NCBI GenBank assembly: GCA_045603485.1
Contig: JAZUMF010000048.1
Location: 1 to 5,875, forward strand
Source: RGIG5952 sp045603485
Lineage (GTDB): Bacteria; Verrucomicrobiota; Kiritimatiellia; RFP12; JAAYLN01
Direction: 5' to 3'
DNA: 5,875 bases
In this document: piece by piece, positions 1-5,764 of the stretch
How the letters are laid out: each line of letters begins with the position of its first letter
How positions within the stretch are numbered: the first letter of the stretch is position 1
Notes under the pieces: generated by a model
What the model was told of the DNA's origin: nothing
What the model saw: only the letters and a program-made list of their open reading frames with translations
The model's database searches: none
Made by a program: the position numbers and the translations under genes

Positions 1-106
1 GCTCCGCTAGAGTGTTGCTGTAGCGGCTCCGCTAGAGTGTTGCTGTGGCGGCTCCGCTAGAGTGTTGCTGTGGCGGCTCCGCTAGAGTGTTGCTGTGGCG
101 GCTCCG
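1..106. repeat. 25-bp tandem repeat array, truncated by window start
   Basis: Four head-to-tail copies of a 25-bp unit (1-25, 26-50, 51-75, 76-100) are followed by a 6-nt partial copy (101-106). Each unit begins GCTCCGCTAGAGTGTTGC. The copies are identical except for one base: position 22 is A where the later units have G. The array runs off the left edge, so its true length is unknown. The period is not a multiple of 3, so it is unlikely to encode a peptide repeat. Unit junctions are palindromic: at 21-26 and 29-34 the arms TAGCGG and CCGCTA flank a CT centre, and the later junctions replace one A-T pair with G-T. No unique spacers separate the units, so this is not a CRISPR array. Function is unknown. 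It could be a minisatellite-like expansion, a structured repeat or a protein-binding array. Confidence 0.93.
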
Positions 107-114
107 TCCGCCAC
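95..114. repeat. Strong GC-rich hairpin closing the tandem array
   Basis: The arms GTGGCGG (95-101) and CCGCCAC (108-114) are perfectly complementary over 7 bp around the 6-nt loop CTCCGT. The left arm belongs to the last full tandem unit. The right arm is unique sequence just beyond the array, so the hairpin forms only at this boundary. No T-tract follows on either strand, so an intrinsic terminator is not supported. Confidence 0.6.
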
Positions 115-127
115 CATTAATACTTTT

Positions 128-149
128 AAGTGTCACACTATTACACTTG
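128..149. repeat. REP-like hairpin element, left copy
   Basis: The arms AAGTGT (128-133) and ACACTT (143-148) pair perfectly around the 9-nt loop CACACTATT, and a G follows at 149. A second copy at 5440-5461 on the same strand matches at 19 of 22 positions. Of the three differences, one turns an A-T stem pair into a G-T wobble and two lie in the loop, so the fold is kept. Two copies with a conserved fold in separate intergenic regions suggest a dispersed repeat, possibly of the REP type mobilised by Y1/RAYT transposases. No such transposase is in the window. Confidence 0.55.
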
Positions 150-159
150 GTTCCGCACC

Positions 160-283
160 ATAATCTCATTTTAACCTCCGAATACACGAAATATCATTCG
201 TCAATATTCACTATTCATTCTTTATTTATAAGGGGACAGTCCTATTCGTTTCATAAACATACCAAATCCCAAAATGAGATTAT
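160..283. repeat. 13-bp perfect inverted repeat enclosing 98 bp
   Basis: ATAATCTCATTTT (160-172) and AAAATGAGATTAT (271-283) are exact reverse complements over 13 bp. The pairing stops at both ends. The enclosed 98 bp are AT-rich and contain the box GGGGACAGTCC (232-242), with no convincing open frame. The same arm (12 of 13 nt) recurs at 5529-5540 in the other intergenic region. The element could be a small MITE-like unit, or the ends of a decayed insertion. The arms are AT-rich, so chance cannot be fully excluded. Confidence 0.4.
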
Positions 284-301
284 TGTGAAACAAATTTCAC
301 A
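284..301 (-). terminator. Weak candidate terminator hairpin downstream of the operon
   Basis: TGTGAAA (284-290) and TTTCACA (295-301) form a 7-bp stem with a 4-nt loop, about 56 nt past the stop of the last operon gene. The stem is AT-rich and no clear U-tract follows in the leftward direction, so it is a poor intrinsic terminator. It could instead be a binding site for a regulator. It is listed because no better terminator is visible between 107 and 356. Confidence 0.2.
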
Positions 302-356
302 CATTTCCCCTGTTGGATAATTTTTAACTGCTATGTTTCATAACAAGGCCTTATTA

Positions 357-2390
357 TCATCTTCGTAAAATCAAAAACTCTGGTTCCATAATTGCTAAAG
401 ACTTGTCAATAATGATTGTTCCATCGCAGATACTCAATGGAAGTTCGCGTCCATCTACATCAAGACGACCGACCTTGGCACTATGCCACACTTTGGCAAA
501 TTCAAGAGTCACGCCATTGCGTGGATCGCCTGATAGATTATTAACCATTACAAGCATCTGCTTCCCATCATTTGACAGTGATGCCATCACCCAAATTGAA
601 GGTGCATTTTTCGCCACAACTGGCAAACCACTATCTCCTGCTAATCGATTAAATATTTGTCGGAAAAGAGCCTGCTTACGGAAATTATAAATTGAAGATG
701 TGCGATTTTTGCAAAGCGCAACAGGAATTATCGCAACTCGACCACCTAAAGAGTTTTCTGAGTATGTAAACGATGGAGCTATCTCATTATCCTTTTGATC
801 AAGATAAGAACTTAACACTTGAGTACCTTTGTGAGGAGTCAATCTGACAAAACGGCGAGAAGTTCCCTCTTCTCCAGCCCCATAGACAAAAAAGGCATTC
901 ATACGCTTGCCGAAGGCACCGCAAGATACGCTATCACATATAGTCTCGCCACAAGCAGGAATCCTATCAACACGCTCTACGCTGACTCCGATTTCATTTG
1001 CAAAGCCTCTTGAGGCGACAATCTCCGCAGCCTCAGCATCAAGAAATAATCCCTTTGACAACAATTGGCGAATTTCTTCATCACTCAAAAAACTTGCCAT
1101 GCCACCGATGAGAGAAGCTACATTACACTCGGACTCCTGTCGCATCGTATATGGCATACCCATCTTTGAAAAGAAATATGACTGCCAGTAAAGCAGTTGG
1201 TCACCTACATCACCATCATGATTAACCGCACCACCTCTCATAAGAGCTTTAGACTTGGGCGACCAAACAAACTTCACTCCGGCTAATCTCGCATCATTCT
1301 CAAAGATAAACGAACGAATTTTTTGAAACCGTGGAAGCAATTCAAGATACCTTGTTGCATAGCCATCATCCTCAAAGGGATTGTCTAAATATTGCGTACA
1401 TTGGTACTGGAAACTTGAACTCCCTGCCATCAGAACACCCGCCATCATCGATGTCAGCTGATTTGCAGAAGCAAAGAAACGATTATGAGGATAAGTATCG
1501 GCCTCATAAAATGTTTCAATATCACGCGGAAGACGCTCGGTTGTCCATACCGCATGAGATATTATTGCTGGAATTGTTGCAGGGGTCGTTTCTGCGCTAT
1601 AAACAGTACCGCATTGCCGTATTGCAGGACGGGTTCCGCCTGCAAAAGCTCGTGTCACAGCCTCTGCAATATCACCGTCAATATCAGCGCCTCCTGGCTC
1701 ACAAAAGAGAGTCCTTATACTTGGATTAACCTTGTCAATTTCTGCACGAACCCTTTTTGCCAAAGAGACAAGAGACTCCCGTTGAGTATAAGCAAAGGCT
1801 TTTCGAATTTTCTCATTTTCTTGTGTGCGATTTACAAACGCATCCCAAATCTCCTCACTATTCAGCCACTTGCCGTAGTTCTTTTCAAAAAGCTTAAGAT
1901 GGTGCTTACAGAAACACCCTCCCGACCCTTTCAACCCACGGGCCCATGAAGTAGTAAAATCATCTTCAATTACAACAAATTCTGGATTACAGCGTTCTAT
2001 AACTGAATGAATCTTATTAAGCCAATCTTGAATAAACTCTTCGTCTAATGGACAGTTCTTGTGGTCAATACTTTTATTTCCCCAGGCGTCCTCCATTAAA
2101 GTAAAATTTGAGACATAGCGGATAGTTGGCTGGCACCACCATGAAAGTTTAATATCAGTGCCCTCCAGCTCCTTTTCTATCTTGCTGATATCTCTACCAA
2201 CCTGAGGAAATACATCGTCAGAAAAAGGAAGATGCATCGTTTCATTAAAGCCGGCCCCAATAATCAAAAATCGACGCAAGCCAGTGCGCTCACGAATTTT
2301 CTTAAGCTCATTTGCTATGTTATCTACGCCCAAAGGAAATCGTTCAATAGGTACAACAGTGCCTAACAAATCAGTTACAGAATAATCCAT
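357..2390 (-). CDS. Glycoside-hydrolase-like protein (TIM barrel plus trimerisation-like domain), substrate unknown
   Basis: The product is 677 aa and lacks a signal peptide or membrane segment, so it is probably cytoplasmic. Residues 1-370 look like a (beta/alpha)8 barrel, with strand-like segments FLIIGAGF (41-48), KLSWWCQP (81-88), FVVIEDDF (138-145) and LFCEPGG (228-234). The motif GCFCKHHLKLFEKNYG (158-173) resembles the Cys-rich segment of glycosyl-hydrolase-like families. The acidic clusters IEDDF and FYEADTYPHNRF (294-305) could hold catalytic residues. The middle region (about 390-470) contains LSDEEIRQLLSKGLFLD and resembles the trimerisation domain of GH42-type beta-galactosidases. 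The C-terminal part is rich in beta strands. I chose the ATG at 2390 because AGAGG lies 5 nt upstream. An upstream in-frame TTG at 2429 would add 13 residues but has no better support. The gene is last in the operon, 39 nt after the methyltransferase. A sugar-hydrolysing role is inferred from fold only, and the exact family and substrate are not known. Confidence 0.85.
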   Translation of the reverse strand: MDYSVTDLLGTVVPIERFPLGVDNIANELKKIRERTGLRRFLIIGAGFNETMHLPFSDDVFPQVGRDISKIEKELEGTDIKLSWWCQPTIRYVSNFTLMEDAWGNKSIDHKNCPLDEEFIQDWLNKIHSVIERCNPEFVVIEDDFTTSWARGLKGSGGCFCKHHLKLFEKNYGKWLNSEEIWDAFVNRTQENEKIRKAFAYTQRESLVSLAKRVRAEIDKVNPSIRTLFCEPGGADIDGDIAEAVTRAFAGGTRPAIRQCGTVYSAETTPATIPAIISHAVWTTERLPRDIETFYEADTYPHNRFFASANQLTSMMAGVLMAGSSSFQYQCTQYLDNPFEDDGYATRYLELLPRFQKIRSFIFENDARLAGVKFVWSPKSKALMRGGAVNHDGDVGDQLLYWQSYFFSKMGMPYTMRQESECNVASLIGGMASFLSDEEIRQLLSKGLFLDAEAAEIVASRGFANEIGVSVERVDRIPACGETICDSVSCGAFGKRMNAFFVYGAGEEGTSRRFVRLTPHKGTQVLSSYLDQKDNEIAPSFTYSENSLGGRVAIIPVALCKNRTSSIYNFRKQALFRQIFNRLAGDSGLPVVAKNAPSIWVMASLSNDGKQMLVMVNNLSGDPRNGVTLEFAKVWHSAKVGRLDVDGRELPLSICDGTIIIDKSLAIMEPEFLILRR

Positions 2391-2395
2391 AAAAA

Positions 2396-2400
2396 CCTCT
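2396..2400 (-). promoter_or_regulatory. Ribosome binding site deciding the start of the glycoside-hydrolase-like gene
   Basis: AGAGG on the minus strand lies 5 nt before the ATG at 2390. It supports that ATG over the upstream TTG at 2429, which would place the start immediately next to the preceding stop codon. Confidence 0.6.
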
Positions 2401-2429
2401 GGATAAGACAAATTTCTGAATGGAAACAA

Positions 2430-3293
2430 CTATGCGTCATGGTGGTCAGGAAGCGCTGGAGGCGGTGTCGCAACTCCAGCGACAACTCTTTGACGGACTG
2501 CCTCAAAAAGCAAAATAGTTGTTGCAGCGGAGACATTAAGAGAATCGGCACGACCAAGCATAGGTATCCGCACCTTAAGGTCTGCTTCATTCATCCAAGT
2601 ATCTGTCAAACCGAATTGTTCGTTTCCGACAACAAGTGCTACGCGACCGGTCAGATCTACCTCGTAATGCAATGCTTCTGCATGAGGAGTAGCAGCCAAT
2701 GTCTTAAAACCGAGGCTTCGCAAAAATTCCAAACCCTCACGACTGGTACACTCGACAACAGGCATAGAAAAAAGGACACCGGTTGAAGCGCGCACAACAT
2801 TAGGATTGTAGATATCGGTACAGCGATCGCAAACGATAACAGCATCAGCGCCAGCAGCATCGGCAGAGCGTAAAATCGTGCCCAAATTACCAGGCTTTTC
2901 AATCGTTTCAGCGACAATAACAAGCGCATGCTCACCAAGGCGTGAGCGAAGCTCATCTAGTGTAAAGGATGGTTGAGGACCGACGGCTAGCAACCCCTCG
3001 GGGCGCTCGCGATATGCCATCTTTTCAAAGACAGGCGCACTGCAAGAATATATTTCTGCACCAGCCTCGCGAGCTCGCTCTATAATCTTCGGCTCGTTAA
3101 TACCTTTTAAGAAAAGCTCCTCACAATAAAAAAGCTGCACTGGTGCATACCCATGGTCAAGTGCCCGTTTAATCTCGCGATATCCTTCAGAAATCATCTG
3201 TTTCAATTCATCGCGATGCGAGCGTTGTCTTAGCTTGACGACATTCTTAACCTTGGGGTTGGCAAGGCTCGTTATTTCTACAGTTGCATTCAC
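2430..3293 (-). CDS. SpoU/TrmH-family RNA 2'-O-ribose methyltransferase
   Basis: The protein (287 aa) is a SPOUT-class, S-adenosylmethionine-dependent methyltransferase expected to methylate a ribose 2'-OH in rRNA or tRNA. The N-terminal part (about 5-105) fits the SpoU substrate-binding domain, with LANPKVKNVVKLRQR (10-24) near the start and EGYREIKRAL (36-45). The knotted catalytic domain follows. Motif 1 is ETIEKPGNLGTILRSADAAG (129-148), with N136 and R142. Motif 2 is LVVGNEQFGL (220-229), with E225. Motif 3 is IPMLGRADSLNVSAATTILL (243-262). In motif 2 a Gln stands where many relatives have Gly. Length is normal for the family. The start is GTG, overlapping the folD stop by 4 nt (GTGA), with AAAGGG 10 nt upstream. 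Later ATG codons would cut into the substrate-binding domain. The target nucleotide cannot be told from sequence; RlmB-like and tRNA-acting members share these motifs. Confidence 0.93.
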   Translation of the reverse strand: MNATVEITSLANPKVKNVVKLRQRSHRDELKQMISEGYREIKRALDHGYAPVQLFYCEELFLKGINEPKIIERAREAGAEIYSCSAPVFEKMAYRERPEGLLAVGPQPSFTLDELRSRLGEHALVIVAETIEKPGNLGTILRSADAAGADAVIVCDRCTDIYNPNVVRASTGVLFSMPVVECTSREGLEFLRSLGFKTLAATPHAEALHYEVDLTGRVALVVGNEQFGLTDTWMNEADLKVRIPMLGRADSLNVSAATTILLFEAVRQRVVAGVATPPPALPDHHDA

Positions 3294-4177
3294 CTTGCAG
3301 CGGCCCTTTCTGCTGCCAAAATCGTATTTTTCATAAGCATTGCGATAGTCAATGGGCCAACGCCGCCGGGAACAGGCGTGAGCTTTGAAGCCACTTGCGA
3401 AGCAGAAGCAAAATCAACATCACCAACAAGCCTGTACCCTCGGACAGCCTTTTCATCAGGAATACGATTAACGCCGACATCTATAACAACGGCCCCCTCC
3501 TTAATCATATCGCCAGTTACTGTCATAGGACGCCCCGACGCAACAATCAAAATATCGGCCTGCTTCGTAAAATAGGCAAGATTTTTTGTCCCGGTGTGGC
3601 ATACTGTCACTGTGGCATTACCACCTGGAGCCTTACGCATAAGCAATGACGCCACAGGCTTACCGACAATATTGCTTCTCCCGATAACAACCGCATGCTT
3701 GCCATCGGTATCAACTCCACACTCTATCAGAAGCTGAATAATACCATGAGGCGTGCAAGGCAAAAAGCATTCCTCGCCAATCGACATCCTACCAACATTC
3801 ACATCGGTAAAACCATCGACATCCTTTTCGGGTAAAATCGCCTCAATAACCTTTTTCTCATCAATTTGCTTTGGCAAAGGCAACTGCACCAAAATACCAT
3901 GAATCTCAGGATCGGCATTAAGCTTGTTGATTTCTTTAATGACATCCGCTTCTGTGGAATCGGCAGCCATACGGATTTCACGCGACATCAAGCCGTCCGA
4001 CTCGCACGCACGCTCCTTTGCTGTCACATACGAAACCGATGCCGGATTATCACCAACAAGAATAACACCCAATCCAGGGACAATACCCTTCTCTGCCTTT
4101 AGGCGCGCCGCTGCCATTGAAACCTCGGTGTGCCACTTCTTTGCGACGGCCTTTCCGTCAATAATTTCCGCTGCCAT
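3290..4177 (-). CDS. folD: Bifunctional methylene-tetrahydrofolate dehydrogenase / methenyl-tetrahydrofolate cyclohydrolase
   Basis: FolD (295 aa) interconverts 5,10-methylene-, 5,10-methenyl- and 10-formyl-tetrahydrofolate in the cytoplasm, supplying one-carbon units for purines and formyl-Met-tRNA. The start MAAEIIDGK matches the usual family N-terminus. The conserved active-site residues align with those of the E. coli enzyme: Y50, K54 (YVTAK), Q98 (ILVQLPLP) and D121 (KDVDGF). The NADP-binding turn is GRSNIVGKP (166-174) and the C-terminal signature is PGGVGPLTIAM (270-280). Both activities should be intact. The ATG overlaps the upstream stop as TAATG, with GAGG 5 nt before it. The 3' end overlaps the next start by 4 nt, so translation is probably coupled on both sides. 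Oddly, codon 21 is a second ATG preceded by an almost identical ribosome-binding context (see the repeat entry). The first ATG is preferred because it keeps the conserved N-terminus. Confidence 0.98.
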   Translation of the reverse strand: MAAEIIDGKAVAKKWHTEVSMAAARLKAEKGIVPGLGVILVGDNPASVSYVTAKERACESDGLMSREIRMAADSTEADVIKEINKLNADPEIHGILVQLPLPKQIDEKKVIEAILPEKDVDGFTDVNVGRMSIGEECFLPCTPHGIIQLLIECGVDTDGKHAVVIGRSNIVGKPVASLLMRKAPGGNATVTVCHTGTKNLAYFTKQADILIVASGRPMTVTGDMIKEGAVVIDVGVNRIPDEKAVRGYRLVGDVDFASASQVASKLTPVPGGVGPLTIAMLMKNTILAAERAAAR

Positions 4178-4187
4178 TAAAACCTCG
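4108..4187 (-). repeat. In-frame 20-nt direct repeat of the folD start context
   Basis: CGAGGTTTTAATGGCAGCGG (4187 to 4168, the real folD start) recurs as CGAGGTTTCAATGGCAGCGG (4127 to 4108), with one mismatch. The offset is exactly 60 nt, so the second ATG (Met21) is in frame and has the same GAGG-N5-ATG spacing and the same Met-Ala-Ala codons. It may be a small duplication or a coincidence. It could allow internal initiation giving a 275-residue product that lacks the first secondary-structure elements. Confidence 0.75.
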
Positions 4188-5358
4188 AACCAATGGAAAC
4201 TCCAAAATAAAAAGAACCATCAACCTCTAAAACACCCTCGGCGTCATCGCCCTCGCCAACAACCTCACGATTCTCAACAAGGCCACCTTCAAGCGTCAGG
4301 CTGAAATCCTCCGTAAAATCTATAATGGTGCCAACGCCAAACCGACAATCCGAAATGGTAAGGTCCTCAAGTTTACTCTCATTCTCTTCATCAAGAGCGT
4401 ATGTTGTATTATTCCACTCAAAGACGCCATAAAGACCAATAGGTCCAAGCTGAGTCTTTATAAGCGAACGGGGCATTGCAAGCTCCAATAGGAACATATC
4501 GCTGGGCTGCCATGCCAAACCGACATAAGGCATTACGGTCTGATCCCAGCCAATGCGAACCTCGCCACCCGCCATAAAAGAAAGCTCAGGTTCAAGAGAA
4601 TAATAGAGAATACCGCGGAATGGGCACGCAAACATATTACCGCCAATCGCCTCAATATCACCATAAAATCCTGGAGCGGCCCCCAATTCAAATGACCACT
4701 TGTTTACAAATCTCCATACAAACTGAACATCCAAAGGCAAATTGACTAAGAATCCTGGGATGTCGTCAATTCCGCTGTCATCCATAATAATGGTAAAGAG
4801 AGGATTCAATGACAAGGTCAAATCGGAACCTATGAAATTACGGAATTCCGCAAATCTATATTGCATGGCAAGCTCCAAGGATGAAAAAGATTCCTTCCCC
4901 ACAGTATCTCCGGCTCCAAGATAATTAAAACCATAGATCAAATGAGAAGAATTATCGGAATCTAAAAATACCGAATAAAGGTCTGTAAACTCAATTCCCG
5001 AGTTGGAAGATGGTACAACAGGCGCAGGCTGAAGATAATTTTCTCTTACAACCGGTGCTGGAGCAACAGGCACTTGACGCCGTGCGGCTGGCTGTGAAAC
5101 AGGCTGAACGACCTGCCTAGGCGCCGGTTGCGAAACTGGCTGTGCTACCGGGCGTGAAATGGGTTGTGCCGTAGGCTGCGTAACAACTGGTCTTGATACG
5201 GTATTCGCAGGCCTGGCAGAAGTTGTAGGTGCAATCGTCTGGCGGTCTCCCCTTACTGGCCTACGAGTCGGCATGTGAGGATCCTCCCACCCAGCCGACG
5301 CAACCAGAGCAATAAATACAGAAATCAAAGCAAGCTTATAACTCTTATTATTATTCAT
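4177..5358 (-). CDS. Exported outer-membrane beta-barrel protein with Pro/Gln-rich linker (DUF6268-like)
   Basis: The product is 393 aa. Residues 1-22 form a Sec signal peptide: a Lys-containing n-region, the hydrophobic core LALISVFIALVA, and likely cleavage after VASA. Residues about 25-115 are a disordered linker rich in Pro, Gln, Val and Arg, with repeats of the type QPVSQPA. Residues about 120-393 show alternating beta strands and end in Phe (IGSRF), as in proteins inserted by the Bam machinery. The stretch PGFYGDIEA with the following RGILYY, PELSFMAGG and GLAWQPSDMFLLELAMP resembles a planctomycete/verrucomicrobial outer-membrane family (DUF6268-type); this is from memory and not searched. 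I chose the second ATG (5358) because AAGGA lies 6 nt upstream. The ATG at 5364 directly abuts that site and would add only Met-Lys. It is the first operon gene and its stop overlaps the folD start. The linker may span the periplasm or contact peptidoglycan; its function is unknown. Confidence 0.85.
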   Translation of the reverse strand: MNNNKSYKLALISVFIALVASAGWEDPHMPTRRPVRGDRQTIAPTTSARPANTVSRPVVTQPTAQPISRPVAQPVSQPAPRQVVQPVSQPAARRQVPVAPAPVVRENYLQPAPVVPSSNSGIEFTDLYSVFLDSDNSSHLIYGFNYLGAGDTVGKESFSSLELAMQYRFAEFRNFIGSDLTLSLNPLFTIIMDDSGIDDIPGFLVNLPLDVQFVWRFVNKWSFELGAAPGFYGDIEAIGGNMFACPFRGILYYSLEPELSFMAGGEVRIGWDQTVMPYVGLAWQPSDMFLLELAMPRSLIKTQLGPIGLYGVFEWNNTTYALDEENESKLEDLTISDCRFGVGTIIDFTEDFSLTLEGGLVENREVVGEGDDAEGVLEVDGSFYFGVSIGSRF

Positions 5359-5364
5359 CTTCAT

Positions 5365-5369
5365 TCCTT
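5365..5369 (-). promoter_or_regulatory. Ribosome binding site favouring the second ATG of the beta-barrel gene
   Basis: AAGGA on the minus strand touches the first ATG (5364-5362) with no spacer and lies 6 nt from the second ATG (5358-5356). Normal spacing therefore points to the second ATG as the start. Confidence 0.6.
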
Positions 5370-5392
5370 ATCAGTTACAACAAGTGACTATT

Positions 5393-5422
5393 ATTCTATC
5401 AAGAATTATAAATCTTTGCCAA
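5393..5422 (-). promoter_or_regulatory. Sigma70-like promoter of the four-gene operon
   Basis: On the minus strand TTGGCA (5422-5417, 5 of 6 consensus) is followed after 18 nt by TAGAAT (5398-5393, 5 of 6). Transcription would start near 5386, giving a leader of about 28 nt before the ATG at 5358. A perfect TATAAT also occurs at 5410-5405 but has no matching -35 at a usual distance. No operator or riboswitch is evident in the short leader. Confidence 0.5.
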
Positions 5423-5439
5423 CCTCAATTTTGACTTAA

Positions 5440-5461
5440 AGGTGTCAGGCTATTACACTTG
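5440..5461. repeat. REP-like hairpin element, right copy
   Basis: The arms AGGTGT (5440-5445) and ACACTT (5455-5460) pair with one G-T wobble around the loop CAGGCTATT. The copy matches the left-flank element (128-149) at 19 of 22 positions and has the same orientation. The -35 box of the rightward promoter begins inside its right arm. Confidence 0.55.
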
Positions 5462-5487
5462 ACATCTTACAGTAAACTTTCTATATT
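5459..5487 (+). promoter_or_regulatory. Near-consensus rightward promoter with no evident gene
   Basis: TTGACA (5459-5464, 6 of 6) and TATATT (5482-5487, 5 of 6) are separated by exactly 17 nt on the plus strand. Transcription would start near 5494 and move away from the operon. No convincing plus-strand gene follows within the window; the nearest ATG frames are a dozen codons or fewer. It could drive a small RNA, an antisense transcript towards the sequence at 5765-5875, or a gene beyond the window. Such matches also occur by chance in AT-rich DNA. Confidence 0.35.
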
Positions 5488-5764
5488 GAGCCCAAAATTT
5501 AACTTCATGCTAAGAATTATCCAAATCTATAATCTCATTTCCTAAAACAACAGCAATTATTCTTAAACTACAAAGCTAATACATCTCCGCCAACTCTGAT
5601 AATATTTGAATTTGGGATTGGATACTGGCAAAATTGGCACATTTTTGCGACTATAGCTACATCTATACTCTCAAAAAGGGAGTTTGGCAAGATATTTAGG
5701 TACACTTCCCCATTCGGGGCGGTAGGCTCCGTTTAAGGTGATGGTATTTTGTCGGGTTCTTTTC
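5488..5764. other. Intergenic region with no supported gene
   Basis: This sequence is AT-rich up to about 5700 and more GC-rich after it. Small hairpins are visible: ACTCTC (5667-5672) with GGGAGT (5678-5683) around AAAAA, and CCCC (5708-5711) with GGGG (5716-5719) around ATTC. Neither is followed by a T-tract. The element GGCGGTAGGCTCCGT near 5720 loosely recalls the GGCGGCTCCGT at the end of the left tandem array. No tRNA or rRNA was recognised. Confidence 0.5.
5529..5540. repeat. Third copy of the inverted-repeat arm
   Basis: ATAATCTCATTT here is identical to 160-171 and lies on the same strand, downstream of the hairpin element as in the left flank. The gap to the hairpin is 68 nt here and 11 nt on the left, so the intervening sequence differs. 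Confidence 0.3.

Larger units (their letters stand above)
107..356. other. Intergenic region with no supported gene
   Basis: This AT-rich stretch lies between the tandem array and the last operon gene. It holds the hairpin element, the 13-bp inverted repeat, a GGGGACAGTCC box and the weak terminator candidate described separately. An imperfect 18-bp palindrome centred on AAGGCCTT (340-357) abuts the stop codon of the last gene. A 91-codon open frame at 45-320 on the plus strand starts inside the tandem array, has no ribosome binding site and encodes a low-complexity product, so I do not call it a gene. Confidence 0.6.

Noticed and set aside
1..106. CRISPR array
   Set aside because: The 25-bp units are directly contiguous with no variable spacers, and no cas gene is nearby.
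45..320. 91-codon plus-strand open frame starting in the tandem array
   Set aside because: It starts with GTG inside a 25-bp repeat, has no ribosome binding site, crosses the hairpin and inverted-repeat elements, and shows no recognisable domain.
340..357. Imperfect palindrome ATAACAAGGCCTTATTAT next to the last stop codon, considered as a terminator
   Set aside because: There is no loop and no following T-tract, so it is a poor hairpin. A palindrome this short and AT-rich can arise by chance.
1331..1949. Plus-strand frames of 132 and 154 codons
   Set aside because: They lie fully antisense to the well-supported glycoside-hydrolase-like gene, and their composition fits a shadow of that coding sequence.
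2391..2429. In-frame TTG start adding 13 residues to the glycoside-hydrolase-like protein
   Set aside because: The ATG at 2390 has AGAGG at 5-nt spacing. The extension would fill the whole intergenic gap with a sequence that looks untranslated.
2657..2956. 99-codon minus-strand frame with a hydrophobic, membrane-like translation
   Set aside because: It is an alternative frame of the methyltransferase gene, whose motifs span this region. The hydrophobicity is a reading-frame artefact.
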